Notes: generated by a model from the sequence alone, not told the origin. 64,000 nucleotides of DNA from Streptomyces sp. MA5143a (GCF_900290235.1 NZ_OLMK01000011.1:62001-126000), one strand, 5' to 3'; counted from the first letter of the stretch, positions 25,751-36,110 are shown. Numbers and translations are program-made.

Positions 25751-26524
25751 ATGAACACGATGACTCTCTGGCACCTGTCCCCGGCCGAGTTCGCCGCCCT
25801 GGCCTTCGCCGCCCTTCTCGTCGGCTTCTCCAAGACCGCCGTGAGCGGCGCCAACACCGTCAGCCTCGCGATCTTCGCGGCCGTGCTGCCGGCCCGCGCC
25901 TCGACCGGTGTCCTCCTGCCGATCCTCATCGTCGGGGACGTCCTCGCCGTGCTGACCTACCGTCGGCACGCCCACTGGCCCACCCTGTGGCGGCTCTTCC
26001 CCGCGGTCGGCGCGGGCGTCGTGTTCGGCACGCTGTTCCTGATGTGGGCCGACGACCAGGTCGTCCGGACCTCGATCGGCGCGATCCTCCTGCTGATGAC
26101 GGCGGTCACCGTGTGGCGCCGCCGCACCGCCGACCAGGACGACGAACCCGACTCCGTCACCACCCGCGCCGGCCGCGTCAAGGCCCGCTCGTACGGTGTC
26201 CTCGGCGGCTTCACCACCATGGTCGCCAACGCCGGCGGCCCCGTGATGTCGATGTATCTGCTCTCGGCGGGCTTCCGCAAGCTCGGCTTCCTCGGCACGT
26301 CGGCGTTCTTCTTCCTGATCGTCAACGTCTCCAAGGTCCCCTTCAGCGTGGGCCTCGGCCTCATCGACGGCCCCTCCCTGCTGCTGGACGCGGCGCTCGC
26401 CCTGTTCGTGGTGCCGGGCGCGCTGCTGGGCAAGTGGGCGGTGCACCGCATCAACCAGCGGCTGTTCGAACAACTGGTGATCGCGGCGACGGTCCTCGGC
26501 GGCCTCCAGCTACTGCTGCGCTGA
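25751..26524 (+). CDS. TauE/SafE family (TSUP) anion permease
   Basis: A 257-residue inner-membrane protein with about eight predicted membrane helices. The first repeat has FAALAFAALLVGFSKTAVSG and the second GVLGGFTTMVANAGGPVMSM, the paired motifs of TSUP transporters. The family exports sulfite and sulfonate-derived anions or other small acids. No ribosome site precedes ATG 25751, and a -10-like TAGCAT at 25735-25740 would place the transcript start close to the ATG, so it may be leaderless. It overlaps the convergent HAD gene by 15 bp. The sulfur-oxidising genes lie 2.3 kb away, so a link to sulfite export is possible but not shown. Confidence 0.85.
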   Translation: MNTMTLWHLSPAEFAALAFAALLVGFSKTAVSGANTVSLAIFAAVLPARASTGVLLPILIVGDVLAVLTYRRHAHWPTLWRLFPAVGAGVVFGTLFLMWADDQVVRTSIGAILLLMTAVTVWRRRTADQDDEPDSVTTRAGRVKARSYGVLGGFTTMVANAGGPVMSMYLLSAGFRKLGFLGTSAFFFLIVNVSKVPFSVGLGLIDGPSLLLDAALALFVVPGALLGKWAVHRINQRLFEQLVIAATVLGGLQLLLR

Positions 26525-27340
26525 CGACGCCCCCTCGCCGAGCCCCAGCAGCGCGGGCAGATCCGCGAACGAGTCCACCACGTGGTCGGGGCTGCCGCCG
26601 GCGGCGCGATGGGTCTCCGGGAGGTACTTCCCGGTCCTGACGAGCACACCGGTGACGCCGACCCGCTGCGCCGCCAGTACGTCCGACTCGATGTCGTCCC
26701 CGACCATCAGCGCGTGCCCGGCCCCGACGCCGAGGTGCGCCAGCGCCGCCTCGAAGAACGCGGCGGACGGCTTGCCCGTGATCTCGGCCTCCCTGCGCGC
26801 CGCCCGCTCCAACCCGACGAGGAACGCACCCGAGTCCAGTTGGAGCCCGTCGTCGGTCCGCCAGTACAGATTGCGGTGCATCGCGACCAGCCGGGCCCCG
26901 CGCTGCAACTGCCCGAAGGCCCGGTTGAGCGCCGCGTAGTCGAAACCGGGCCCCGCCCCGCCGACGATCACCACGTCGACGTCGGGGGCCATGTCCGATT
27001 CGGTGCCGTCGTCGCCGGTCAGCCGTACCCCGGTGAGGTCCTCCCGGATGTCGTCGCCGCTGTTCAGCAGCGCGCAGCGCGCCCCCGGACAGTGCCGGGC
27101 GAGATACGCGGCGGTCGCGGTCGGGGCGGTCAGGATGTCGTCGGCGGTCACGGGGAACCCGGCGCCGGTCAGGACCCCGGCCATCGACGCCCGCGTCCGG
27201 GACGTCGTGTTGGTCACCAGCGCGACCCCCAGCCCGGCCCCGCGGATCTCCCCCAACGCCCCGACCGCACCCGGCAGCGGCTTCCACGAGGTGGTGAGCA
27301 CACCGTCGATGTCGACGAGAACAGCACGTTTCTCGGTCAT
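26510..27340 (-). CDS. HAD-superfamily phosphatase, subclass IIA (NagD-like)
   Basis: A 276-residue protein. Motif I is LVDIDGVLTT near residue ~8 (the nucleophile Asp of the family), followed by LVTNTTSRTR (motif II Thr) and MVGDDIESDVLAAQRVGVTG (motif IV acidic pair) near the C-terminus. A large cap sits between motifs II and III, as in NagD and 4-nitrophenylphosphatase types. It likely removes phosphate from small metabolites in the cytosol. ATG 27340 has no clear ribosome site. Confidence 0.88.
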   Translation of the reverse strand: MTEKRAVLVDIDGVLTTSWKPLPGAVGALGEIRGAGLGVALVTNTTSRTRASMAGVLTGAGFPVTADDILTAPTATAAYLARHCPGARCALLNSGDDIREDLTGVRLTGDDGTESDMAPDVDVVIVGGAGPGFDYAALNRAFGQLQRGARLVAMHRNLYWRTDDGLQLDSGAFLVGLERAARREAEITGKPSAAFFEAALAHLGVGAGHALMVGDDIESDVLAAQRVGVTGVLVRTGKYLPETHRAAGGSPDHVVDSFADLPALLGLGEGASSAQQ

Positions 27341-27440
27341 ACGGGGACGATACGCCGGAGACCGTCGACGGGCAGCCGACCGCTGGCGGACCGGCAGCGG
27401 CCCCTCAGCGGACCGGCAGTCGGCCGGTGATCGCCGGTGG

Positions 27441-29531
27441 TCAGCCGGTGGTCGCCGTCGCGCCGGACGGGACCGACTCGCGTTCCCGGGCCGGCAGACC
27501 GTGCGTGAGGTCCTCCCTCAGCAGCCGCTTGGCGATGGTGTCGACGGCGGCGCGCAGGTCCCCGTCGACGGGACGGCCGTAGTCCTCCTCCAGCCGCTGC
27601 CGGAGCCAGTCGCCCCAGGCCGCGCTGATCACCCGGGCCTCGCGGACACCCGCCTCCGTGTGGGAGAACAGCGTGCCGTCACGCGTGAGGTACCCCTCCT
27701 CCACCATGCGGTCGAAGACCGGCACCAGGACCTCGGGCGGCATACGGCGACGCGCCGCGATCAGCGTCAGGCTCCCATGGCCGACCATCCGGGTGAAGAG
27801 CTCGACCTGCATGACGGCCCAGGCGCCCGCGACGTCCAGCCGGGTGTCGGACGCGGTGACGACCCGGCGCGCGGTGTCCTGCTCGGTCCGGCCGATGATC
27901 CTCCCCACGGCCGCCTCCAGCAGCCGCTGCGAATCCCCGGCAGGAGGCCGCGCGAAACCCTCGCCCATGTCCGACGACCCCGCCCGCGCGCTGTCCCGCA
28001 ACCGCACCTGCTTGAGGAACAGAGCGACCACGAAACCCAGGGCCGCGACCGGCACGGTCCACAGGAAGACGGTCTGGAGCGTGTCGGCGTACGCCTCGAC
28101 GATCGGCTCCGCGACTTGGGCGGGCAGCCGGTGCAGGCCCTCGGGACTCTCCGCGGCCCGGGCGATCGTCGCCGGGTCAGCCGCCCCCGTCCGCGCGCCC
28201 TCGGCGACCGCGTCGGACAGCTTCGGGGCGAGCGTGTTGGCGTAGATCGTGCCGAACACGGCCGTCCCGAAGGAACTGCCCAGCGTACGGAAGAAGGTGA
28301 CGCCCGAGGTCGCCGTCCCGAGGTCGGAGTACGCGACGGTGTTCTGCACGGCGATCGTCAGCACCTGCATGGACAGACCGATGCCGGTGCCGAGCACGAA
28401 CATGTACAGCGACTCCAGCCAGGCGCTCGTGCCCGGCCCCATCAGCGACAGCAGATACAGGCCGACCCCCATCACGAGCGACCCGACGACGGGGAAGACC
28501 CGGTACCGCCCCGTCCTGCTGACGAAGGTGCCGCTGGCCACGGACGCGATGAGCAGCCCGATGACCATGGGGAGGGTCCGCACACCGGAGATGGTGGCCG
28601 AGTCGCCGTCGACGTACTGGAGGTAGCTCGGCAGATACGTCAGCGCGCCGAGCATCGCGAAGCCGACGATGAAGCTGAGGATCGAGCAGACCGTGAACAC
28701 CGGGTTCCCGAACAGCCGCATCGGCAGCATCGGCTCGGCGGCGCGGGTCTCCGCCCAGCAGAACAGCGCGAGGGCGACGGCCCCGCCGACGAAGAGACCG
28801 ATGACGACCCCGGACCCCCAGGCGTACTCGTTGCCGCCCCAGCTCGTGGCGAGGATGAGCGCGCTCGCGCCGATGGCGACGAGCCCGATGCCCAGGTAGT
28901 CGATGACGGGACGCGAGGCCGACTTCACCACCGGGATGGTGCGCGCGGCGGCCACGACCACGAGGATCGCGATGGGCACGTTGACATAGAACGCCCAGCG
29001 CCAGCTGAGGTGGTCGGTGAAGAGGCCGCCGAGCAGCGGCCCGATGACCGTGGCCACGCCGAACACGGCACCGATCGCGCCCTGGTACTTGCCGCGGTCC
29101 CGCAGCGGGATCACATCCGCGATCAGCGCCATCGCGGTCACCATGAGGCCGCCCGCGCCGACGCCCTGCATCGCCCGCCACAGGATCAGCAGCGTCATGT
29201 TGGAGGCGAGGCCGCAGAGGAACGACCCGGTGATGAAGACGACCGCCGACACCTGGAAGACGATCTTCCGCCCGAACAGGTCACCGAACTTGCCGACGAG
29301 CGCGGTCGCCACCGTCTCCGCGAGGAGATACGACGTCACCACCCACGACATGTGCTCGGCGCCGCCCAGGTCCGACACGATCGTCGGCAGCGCCGTGCCC
29401 ACGATGGTCTGGTCGAGGGCCGCGAGCAGCATGCCCAGCATGATCGTCACGAAGACGACGTTGCGCCGGCGCGTGCTCAGCTCGGGCGCCCGCGCGGCGG
29501 ACGGGGCGGCGGCGTCCTGAGTGGTCGTCAC
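27441..29531 (-). CDS. EmrB/QacA-type drug efflux MFS transporter with a long cytosolic C-terminal domain
   Basis: A 696-residue protein starting at GTG 29531. The first ~510 residues are a 14-helix DHA2-type transporter: [19 protein letters not shown] in helix 1, LFGRKIVFQ after helix 2, and [20 protein letters not shown], the motif C region. The last ~180 residues are soluble and include [20 protein letters not shown], which resembles a winged-helix layout (helix, then a beta hairpin) as in MarR-like domains. A cytosolic tail of this length is not part of the standard MFS fold. The drug is unknown. It runs in the same direction as DUF309, close behind it. Confidence 0.87.
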   Translation of the reverse strand: MTTTQDAAAPSAARAPELSTRRRNVVFVTIMLGMLLAALDQTIVGTALPTIVSDLGGAEHMSWVVTSYLLAETVATALVGKFGDLFGRKIVFQVSAVVFITGSFLCGLASNMTLLILWRAMQGVGAGGLMVTAMALIADVIPLRDRGKYQGAIGAVFGVATVIGPLLGGLFTDHLSWRWAFYVNVPIAILVVVAAARTIPVVKSASRPVIDYLGIGLVAIGASALILATSWGGNEYAWGSGVVIGLFVGGAVALALFCWAETRAAEPMLPMRLFGNPVFTVCSILSFIVGFAMLGALTYLPSYLQYVDGDSATISGVRTLPMVIGLLIASVASGTFVSRTGRYRVFPVVGSLVMGVGLYLLSLMGPGTSAWLESLYMFVLGTGIGLSMQVLTIAVQNTVAYSDLGTATSGVTFFRTLGSSFGTAVFGTIYANTLAPKLSDAVAEGARTGAADPATIARAAESPEGLHRLPAQVAEPIVEAYADTLQTVFLWTVPVAALGFVVALFLKQVRLRDSARAGSSDMGEGFARPPAGDSQRLLEAAVGRIIGRTEQDTARRVVTASDTRLDVAGAWAVMQVELFTRMVGHGSLTLIAARRRMPPEVLVPVFDRMVEEGYLTRDGTLFSHTEAGVREARVISAAWGDWLRQRLEEDYGRPVDGDLRAAVDTIAKRLLREDLTHGLPARERESVPSGATATTG

Positions 29532-29541
29532 AGGGCCACGA

Positions 29542-29694
29542 TCACACCGGCCGCTTCCCCCTGCATGCGGAGACGCTCCGCGCGGGTACCGCCACCGACG
29601 ATCGGCGGCCCCCGCGTCCGGACCCGGCCCTCGCTGTGTGCCTGCGCAGCAGATACGTGTCGATCACCCAGCCGTCGTGCTCCCTGCCGGTCAC
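29542..29694 (-). CDS. Possible small protein, translationally coupled to DUF309
   Basis: A 50-codon frame whose GTG overlaps the stop of DUF309 (GTGA) and which ends 10 bp before the MFS start. It begins [20 protein letters not shown]; the rest is Arg/Ser/Gly-rich. The coupled start and good codon use in the first 20 residues are the only support. It could be the decayed end of a longer gene or simply chance. Confidence 0.3.
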   Translation of the reverse strand: MTGREHDGWVIDTYLLRRHTARAGSGRGGRRSSVAVPARSVSACRGKRPV

Positions 29695-30218
29695 CGGGGC
29701 CCGTCCCCTCCCAGACGCGGTGCCCAGCCCTCCGCGTCCACCGGACGCGCCGCACCCTCCACGACCCCGGCCAGCTCACGGGCCCAGGTCGCCACATGTG
29801 CCAGGTCGATGCCGTACGGCCGCGCCCGGCCCTCGGTCGCCGCCCACTCCTCGACCGCGCCGGCCCCGCGTCGCAGCAGCCGGGCGCCGCCCGTCGCGTT
29901 GCCGCGCGCCGAGTGCGTGAGCCCGACGGCGAGCTGGGCCAGCCCCCGCCACAGGGCGCGCTCCTCCTCCGGCCCCGACTTCCACGCGTCCTCGAAGACC
30001 TCGTGCGCGTGGAACGGCTTCCCCGCGTCCAGCAGCGCCTGCGCCTCCGCGACGGTCTCCTCCGGCCCCCGTACGACTCCCTCCGGCTGCCGCTCCACAC
30101 CGTCCGCCCCGTACGGCAACGGCCGCCCCAGCCCGTCCCGCGGCCGCGCGTTCCGCGCGCGGCCCTCCGTGTCCCGGTCCCGCCGCCGTGCCGTCCCGCC
30201 GTCCGATGTCGCGTCCAT
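29691..30218 (-). CDS. DUF309 family protein
   Basis: A 175-residue soluble protein. The DUF309 core is FHAHEVFEDAWKSGPEEERA followed by LWRGLAQLAVGLTHSARGN and GGARLLRRGAGAVEEW. It is helical, of the kind with conserved His and Glu that may bind metal. An Arg-rich, low-complexity region of ~60 residues precedes it. The function is unknown. It ends at the start of a possible coupled small frame and lies about 100 bp from the first tRNA-Pro, on the other strand. Confidence 0.83.
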   Translation of the reverse strand: MDATSDGGTARRRDRDTEGRARNARPRDGLGRPLPYGADGVERQPEGVVRGPEETVAEAQALLDAGKPFHAHEVFEDAWKSGPEEERALWRGLAQLAVGLTHSARGNATGGARLLRRGAGAVEEWAATEGRARPYGIDLAHVATWARELAGVVEGAARPVDAEGWAPRLGGDGPR

Positions 30219-30318
30219 GCCTTGATTGTCACTCGCCCCTCACCGGCCGCGGAGCACCGGCCGACGTACGGTAAAGTTCTCTCTGCGCGATCACGCGGTT
30301 CCACCGCGGACAGCGCAC

Positions 30319-30392
<74 letters not shown>

Positions 30393-30411
30393 CTTTACGA
30401 AGTCGCCGGTC

Positions 30412-30446
30412 AGGGGCCGTTTCAGAGCAGATCTGAGGCGGCCCCT
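30412..30446 (+). terminator. Hairpin after tRNA-Pro copy 1
   Basis: AGGGGCCG (30412-30419) pairs perfectly with CGGCCCCT (30439-30446), with a second short CAG/CTG pairing inside. It lies 20 bp after the tRNA. Confidence 0.65.
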
Positions 30447-30523
30447 CGGTCATTCTCGACAACCGCCCCCGGACCGGCTCATCGCCTCGACCGGGTCCGG
30501 CCGGTCCTACCGCCGGCATCGGG

Positions 30524-31528
30524 TCAGCGGCCCCAGCGCAGCGCGGCGGTCTGCACGGGCGCGTCCCACAGCCGCAGCGTTTCCGCGTCGGCCCGGCACA
30601 GGGTCACCGAACAGCCCGCCATGTCCAGCGACGTGACGTAGTTGCCCACGAGCGTGCGCGCCACCGCCACGCCCCGGGCCTCCAGCAGCCGGGCCACCTC
30701 GGCGTGGAACCCGTACAGCTCCAGCAGCGGCGTCGCTCCCATCCCGTTGACCAGGGCCAGTACCGGCCCGTCGGCCGGAGCCACCTGCCCCAGCTCCTCG
30801 AGTACGGCGTCCACCGCGACCTCCGCGATCTCTCGGGCAGGCATCATCGCGCGCCGCTCCCGGCCCGGCTCGCCGTGGATCCCGACCCCGAGCTCCAGCT
30901 CCCCGTCCGGCAGGTCGAAGGTCGGGCCGCCTTTCGCGGGAGTGGTGCAGGCGCTGAGCGCCACGCCGAAACTGCGCGAGGACTCGTTGACGCGCCGGGC
31001 GATCGCGGCCACCTGCTCCAGCGGTGCGCCCTCCTCGGCGGCCGCCCCGGCGATCTTCTCCACGAACAGGGTCGCCCCGGTGCCCCGCCGCCCGGCCGTG
31101 TAAGTGCTGTCGGTGACGGCGACGTCGTCGTCGACCAGGACCCGCTCGACCCGGACGCCGTCCTCCTCGGCGAGTTCGGCGGCCATCTGGAAGTTCAGCA
31201 CGTCCCCGGTGTAGTTCTTGACGACGAACAGCACGCCCTGCCCGGCCTCGACGGCGCTCGCCGCGCGCAGCATCTGGTCCGGGACGGGCGAGGTGAACAC
31301 CTCCCCGGGACACGCGGCCGACAGCATCCCGTACCCGACGAACCCGGCATGCAGCGGCTCGTGCCCGGAGCCTCCGCCGGACACCAGCCCGACCCGCCCG
31401 CCCTCCCGCGCGTCTCGCCGTACGACCACCTGCCGCTCCACGTCCACGTTCAGCTCCGGGTGGGCGGCGGCCAACCCCCGCAGTGCATCGGCGACCACGC
31501 TCTCCGGACTGTTGATCAGCATTTTCAT
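30524..31528 (-). CDS. dhaK: Dihydroxyacetone kinase, DhaK subunit
   Basis: A 334-residue protein; ATG 31528 is chosen because GGGAGG lies 5 nt upstream and MKMLINSP is the usual DhaK start. It has GHEPLHAGFVGYGMLSAACP, YTGDVLNF, GADS-like VNGMGATPLLELY and the histidine that covalently binds dihydroxyacetone in GVGIHGEPG (His218). DhaK binds the substrate but needs DhaL to bring ATP or, in PTS-linked systems, DhaM. Neither dhaL nor dhaM is in the window: the gene ends 131 bp from the tRNA. It is divergent from glpF. It may work with a DhaL encoded elsewhere. Confidence 0.92.
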   Translation of the reverse strand: MKMLINSPESVVADALRGLAAAHPELNVDVERQVVVRRDAREGGRVGLVSGGGSGHEPLHAGFVGYGMLSAACPGEVFTSPVPDQMLRAASAVEAGQGVLFVVKNYTGDVLNFQMAAELAEEDGVRVERVLVDDDVAVTDSTYTAGRRGTGATLFVEKIAGAAAEEGAPLEQVAAIARRVNESSRSFGVALSACTTPAKGGPTFDLPDGELELGVGIHGEPGRERRAMMPAREIAEVAVDAVLEELGQVAPADGPVLALVNGMGATPLLELYGFHAEVARLLEARGVAVARTLVGNYVTSLDMAGCSVTLCRADAETLRLWDAPVQTAALRWGR

Positions 31529-31836
31529 GGGACCTCCCGGGTGGAACCGGCGGCCGAGCCTGTGCCCGGTGTCCTCACGGGGCTCAGGCATCGCCCGTGA
31601 CAGGCGGGCGCATTCGCGATCGCACGCCCCACGAACAGTGTGCCGTCACTCCCTGGACATCCGCGATGGGTACGCGCCTCGGCCCGCCTATCCGGGCGGG
31701 CGCGGCCAGTTCGGCCCACAGGGCGGCGTCGGACAGCTTCACCTCGCGCGCATGGCGATGGCCGGTCCTACAATGATCTCTGGAGTACTCGGGGCAGTCG
31801 ACGGCCGGTCTTCGGGCTGGCGGGAAGCGAGCACCC
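31529..31836. other. Divergent gap between dhaK and glpF
   Basis: 308 bp without a convincing gene. A minus-strand frame through it lacks family resemblance. A -10-like TACAAT (31769-31774) lies 63 bp before the glpF start, without a clear -35. GCGATCGC near 31616 is a short palindrome. In other streptomycetes an IclR-type glycerol regulator gene sits beside glpF; no such gene is present here. Confidence 0.5.
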
Positions 31837-32685
31837 ATGGCTGAGCGGCTCAAAAGATCAGGGCTGGTCGGCGAGCTTTCGGCAGAATTCGCCGGCACCA
31901 TGATCCTCATCCTCTTCGGATGCGGCGTGGTGGCTCAGGTAGTCGCCGGCGGGGCTCTCACGGACCCGGCGGGCGGCCTGGGAAACCACGACAGCATCGC
32001 CTGGGCCTGGGGCCTCGGCGTCACCCTGGGCGTCTACGTCGCGGCGAGGCTGAGCGGTGCTCACCTCAACCCCGCGGTGACCGTCGCGCTGGCGACGTTC
32101 AAGGGCTTCCCGTGGAGCAAAGTGGCTCCCTACGCGCTGGCCCAGACAGCCGGCGCCTTCGTGGCAGCCCTGCTCGTCCGGTGGAACTACACCGAGGCGC
32201 TGGCAAAGGCGGATCCCACCCACACGATCAAGACGCAGGGCGTCTTCTCCACGCTGCCCGCCAACGGCAACACGAACCTGCCGGTCAGCGACTGGGGCGC
32301 GTTCCGCGACCAGATCATCGGCACCGCGATCCTGCTGCTGCTGATCCTCGCGGTCACGGACCTGCTCAACACGCCCCCCGGCGCCAACCTGGCGCCGTTC
32401 ATCGTCGGCCTGATCGTGGTGGGCATCGGCATGGCCTGGGGAACCAACGCGGGTTACGCGATCAACCCGGCACGTGACTTCGGTCCCAGGCTGGCCAGCT
32501 TCTTCACCGGGTACGGCGGAGCGTGGCGAGATCAGTACGGGCACCTCTACTTCTGGGTGCCGATCGTCGGTCCGCTGATCGGAGGTCTGCTGGGAGCGGG
32601 CCTGTACAAGTTCTTCATCGGCCGGTTCCTGCCGACCGCCGAGCCGGAGCCCCCCGGACGGGTGCCGGCCCCGGACGAAAGCTGA
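31837..32685 (+). CDS. glpF: Glycerol uptake facilitator (aquaglyceroporin)
   Basis: A 282-residue MIP-family channel with six helices and two half-helices. NPA box 1 is in [13 protein letters not shown], box 2 in [13 protein letters not shown]; the Asp after NPAR marks glycerol facilitators rather than water channels. It has a short charged C-terminal tail rich in Pro. GGAAGCGAG precedes ATG 31837. It is the first gene of a glpF-glpK-glpD operon and lets glycerol cross the membrane. Confidence 0.95.
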   Translation: MAERLKRSGLVGELSAEFAGTMILILFGCGVVAQVVAGGALTDPAGGLGNHDSIAWAWGLGVTLGVYVAARLSGAHLNPAVTVALATFKGFPWSKVAPYALAQTAGAFVAALLVRWNYTEALAKADPTHTIKTQGVFSTLPANGNTNLPVSDWGAFRDQIIGTAILLLLILAVTDLLNTPPGANLAPFIVGLIVVGIGMAWGTNAGYAINPARDFGPRLASFFTGYGGAWRDQYGHLYFWVPIVGPLIGGLLGAGLYKFFIGRFLPTAEPEPPGRVPAPDES

Positions 32686-32759
32686 CACGAGAGCTGACCG
32701 GCTCCCGGGGCTGCCGTCATCCGGCTGCCCCGGGAGAGCCCAAGGAGAGGCGGCATCCC

Positions 32760-34277
32760 ATGGCGGACTTCGTCGGCGCGGTGGACCAAGGGACCACCAG
32801 CACCCGTTTCATGATCTTCGACCATGCCGGCAACGAGGTGGCGAGGCACCAGCTGGAGCACTCACAGATCCTCCCGCGCTCGGGGTGGGTCGAACACGAC
32901 CCGGTGGAGATCTGGGAGCGCACCAACTCGGTGATCCAGAACGCGCTCCGGCACGGAAACCTCTCGCCGGAGGACCTGGCGGCCATCGGTATCACCAACC
33001 AGCGGGAGACGACCGTCGTCTGGGACCCGCGCAACGGCCGCCCCTACTACAACGCCATCGTCTGGCAGGACACCCGTACCGACTCCATCGCGGCAGCGCT
33101 GGACCGCTCGGGCCAGGGCGACGTCATCCGCCGCAAGGCAGGACTGCCGCCGGCCACGTACTTCTCCGGCGGCAAGATCCAGTGGATCCTGGAGAACGTC
33201 GACGGAGTCCGCGAGGCGGCCGAGCAGGGCCATGCCCTGTTCGGCAACACCGACTGCTGGGTGCTGTGGAACCTCACCGGCGGCCCCGACGGCGGCGTCC
33301 ACGCCACCGACGTGACCAATGCCAGCCGCACCATGCTGATGGACCTGGAGACCCTCGACTGGGACGACGAACTGCTGGGCTTCTTCGGCGTTCCCCGGGC
33401 GATGCTGCCCACCATCAACCCGTCCTCCCACGCGGAGGCGTTCGGACGGACCCGTACGTCCCGGCCGCTGCGGGCAGCCATCCCCATCACCGGTGTGCTC
33501 GGCGACCAGCAGGCAGCCACCGTCGGGCAGGTCTGCTACGCGCCCGGCGAAGCCAAGAACACCTACGGCACCGGCAACTTCCTGGTGCTCAACACCGGCA
33601 CGGAACTGGTGCGTTCCCAGCACGGCCTCCTGACCACCGTGGCGTACCAGTTCGGCGACAGCCCGGCGATCTACGCACTCGAGGGCTCCATCGCCGTCAC
33701 CGGCTCCGCGGTGCAATGGCTGCGCGACCAGATGAAGATCATCAATGACGCCGCAGAGAGCGAACGCCTGGCGCTCACCGTCGAGGACAACGGCGGGATC
33801 TACTTCGTCCCCGCCTTCTCCGGCCTGTTCGCCCCGTACTGGCGTTCCGACGCACGCGGCGCGATCGTCGGCCTCGCCCGGTACAACGACAACGGCCACC
33901 TGGCGCGGGCCACCCTGGAATCCATCTGCTACCAGAGCCGCGACGTGGTGGAAGCCATGGAGCAGGACTCCGGCGTCCACCTCGACGTGCTCAAGGTCGA
34001 CGGCGGCGTGACGGCCAACGACCTGTGCATGCAGATCCAGGCCGACGTCCTCGGCGTCCCGGTCAGCCGCCCGGTCGTCGCCGAGACCACCGCGCTCGGC
34101 GCCGCCTACGCCGCCGGTCTGGCCACCGGCTTCTGGCGGGACACGGACGAACTGCGCACCCACTGGCAGGAGTCCAAGCGCTGGGAACCCCAGTGGTCCG
34201 AGGAACAGCGCGAGGAAGGATACGCGGGCTGGAAGAAGGCGGTGGAGCGCACGCTCGACTGGGCCAAGGTCGAATAG
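32760..34277 (+). CDS. glpK: Glycerol kinase
   Basis: A 505-residue FGGY kinase; start ATG 32760 with AAGGAGAG 10 nt upstream. N-terminal ATP-site loop [20 protein letters not shown], substrate-side [12 protein letters not shown], and the second FGGY region with [20 protein letters not shown] and [12 protein letters not shown] are all intact. It makes sn-glycerol 3-phosphate from glycerol. It lies 74 bp after glpF and 91 bp before glpD. Confidence 0.96.
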   Translation: MADFVGAVDQGTTSTRFMIFDHAGNEVARHQLEHSQILPRSGWVEHDPVEIWERTNSVIQNALRHGNLSPEDLAAIGITNQRETTVVWDPRNGRPYYNAIVWQDTRTDSIAAALDRSGQGDVIRRKAGLPPATYFSGGKIQWILENVDGVREAAEQGHALFGNTDCWVLWNLTGGPDGGVHATDVTNASRTMLMDLETLDWDDELLGFFGVPRAMLPTINPSSHAEAFGRTRTSRPLRAAIPITGVLGDQQAATVGQVCYAPGEAKNTYGTGNFLVLNTGTELVRSQHGLLTTVAYQFGDSPAIYALEGSIAVTGSAVQWLRDQMKIINDAAESERLALTVEDNGGIYFVPAFSGLFAPYWRSDARGAIVGLARYNDNGHLARATLESICYQSRDVVEAMEQDSGVHLDVLKVDGGVTANDLCMQIQADVLGVPVSRPVVAETTALGAAYAAGLATGFWRDTDELRTHWQESKRWEPQWSEEQREEGYAGWKKAVERTLDWAKVE

Positions 34278-34368
34278 GTTCCGGCCGGGAGCGACCCGAC
34301 GGAACCCAACGGGCCGCCCAAGCCGCGGGCACCGCCCACATCCGCACCCGCTGCACGAGGAGGAGACC

Positions 34369-36081
34369 ATGGCGAACCCGGTGGCTCTCTCGCCCGGGGC
34401 ACGCGCGGAGGCACTCGTCCGGCTGGGCGAGGGTGAGCTCGACGTCCTCGTCGTCGGGGGCGGCGTCGTCGGCGCCGGAGCGGCCCTGGACGCCGCCACC
34501 CGGGGCCTGCGAGTCGGCCTGGTCGAAGCCCGGGACTGGGCCTCGGGCACGTCCAGCCGCTCCAGCAAGCTCATCCACGGCGGCCTGCGCTACCTGGAGA
34601 TGCTGGACTTCCGGCTCGTCGCCGAAGCTCTGAAGGAGCGCGGACTCCTGCTTCGGTTCCTGGCCCCTCATCTGGTGCGTCCGGTGCCGTTCCTCTACCC
34701 CCTGCGACACCGGATCCGGGAGCGTCCCTACGTCGGCGCCGGCGTGCTGCTGTACGACGCCATGGCCGCGGCCTCCGGTACCTCCAGCGGTCTGCCCCAC
34801 CACCGCCACCTGCTCAAACGCCGGGCGCTGCACGAGGCGCCCGCGCTGCGCCCCGACGCCCTGGTCGGAGCCATCCAGTACTGGGACGCGCAGGTCGACG
34901 ACGCCCGGCACACCATGTTCCTCGCCCGCACGGCCGTCGCCTACGGAGCGCTGGCCGCCAACCGCACCCGTGTCAGCCGCTTCCTGCGGCAGGGCGAGCG
35001 GGTGGTGGGAGCCGCTGTCACGGATCTGGAGACCGGCGACGAGACAGAGGTGCGAGCCAAGCAGGTCATCAACGCGACCGGCGTGTGGACCGACGACACC
35101 CAGGCCCTCGCCGGCACGCGCGGCCAGTTCCACGTCCGCGCCTCCAAGGGCGTACACCTGTTGGTCCCCCGTGACCGGATCAACTCCCGCACCGGGCTGA
35201 TCCTCCGGACCGAGAAGAGCGTGCTGTTCGTCATCCCCTGGGGACGACACTGGATCATCGGGACCACCGACACCGACTGGACACTCGACAAGGCCCATCC
35301 CGCCCTCAGCTCCAAGGACGTCACCTACCTGCTGGAACACGTCAACAGCGTCCTGGCCACACCTTTGGTTCCGGAGGACGTCGAAGGCGTCTACGCCGGT
35401 CTGCGTCCCCTCCTGTCCGGCGAGGCCGCGGAAACCAGCAAACTGTCACGGGAGCACCTGGTCGCCCACCCGGTACCCGGTCTCGTCGTGGTGGCCGGCG
35501 GCAAGTACACGACCTATCGGGTGATGGCCAAGGACGCGGTCGACGAGGCGGCCCGCGGTCTGGACGAGAAGGTGCCCGACTGCGTCACACAACGCGTTCC
35601 GCTGCTCGGCGCCGACGGCTATCCGGCCCTCTGGAACTCCCGCCACAACCTCGCCGAGCGCTCCGGGCTGCATGTCGCCCGCATCGAGCACCTGTTGAAC
35701 CGCTACGGCTCCCTGGTGCACGAGTTGCTCGCCATGGTCGCGGCCGACTCCTCGCTCGGCGAGCCGTTGCCGAGCTCCGACGACTACCTGCGGGTCGAGG
35801 CCGTCTACGCGGTGACCCATGAGGGCGCCCGCCACCTGGAGGACGTGCTCGCCCGACGTACCCGGATCTCCATCGAGTCCTGGGACCGTGGCGTGGACGC
35901 GGCGCGGACCGTCGCGGAACTGATGGCGCCCCACCTGGGGTGGGACCAGGCGCACCGGGACCGTGAGGTCGACCACTACCTGAAGCGGGTGGCCGCCGAA
36001 CGCGAGGCCCAGCAGCAGCCGGACGACCAGACCGCCGACGCGGTACGGCTCGGCGCCCCTGACATCATCCCGGTGCTCTGA
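34369..36081 (+). CDS. glpD: Glycerol-3-phosphate dehydrogenase, FAD-dependent
   Basis: A 570-residue membrane-associated flavoenzyme. FAD site VVGGGVVGAGAALDAATRG at ~28-46, SSKLIHGGLRYLEMLDF at ~64-80, and the C-terminal alpha-helical domain (YAVTHEGARHLEDVLARRTR). ATG 34369 follows a GAGGAGGAG ribosome site. It oxidises glycerol 3-phosphate to dihydroxyacetone phosphate, passing electrons to the quinone pool. It closes the glycerol operon; a strong hairpin follows. Confidence 0.95.
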   Translation: MANPVALSPGARAEALVRLGEGELDVLVVGGGVVGAGAALDAATRGLRVGLVEARDWASGTSSRSSKLIHGGLRYLEMLDFRLVAEALKERGLLLRFLAPHLVRPVPFLYPLRHRIRERPYVGAGVLLYDAMAAASGTSSGLPHHRHLLKRRALHEAPALRPDALVGAIQYWDAQVDDARHTMFLARTAVAYGALAANRTRVSRFLRQGERVVGAAVTDLETGDETEVRAKQVINATGVWTDDTQALAGTRGQFHVRASKGVHLLVPRDRINSRTGLILRTEKSVLFVIPWGRHWIIGTTDTDWTLDKAHPALSSKDVTYLLEHVNSVLATPLVPEDVEGVYAGLRPLLSGEAAETSKLSREHLVAHPVPGLVVVAGGKYTTYRVMAKDAVDEAARGLDEKVPDCVTQRVPLLGADGYPALWNSRHNLAERSGLHVARIEHLLNRYGSLVHELLAMVAADSSLGEPLPSSDDYLRVEAVYAVTHEGARHLEDVLARRTRISIESWDRGVDAARTVAELMAPHLGWDQAHRDREVDHYLKRVAAEREAQQQPDDQTADAVRLGAPDIIPVL

Positions 36082-36110
36082 GGGCCCCACCCTCACGTGA
36101 TCCGCACTCC

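Noticed and set aside
31584..31910. A 108-residue minus-strand frame between dhaK and glpF
   Set aside because: It overlaps the start of glpF, has no good ribosome site and no family resemblance; an IclR-type regulator was looked for and not found.
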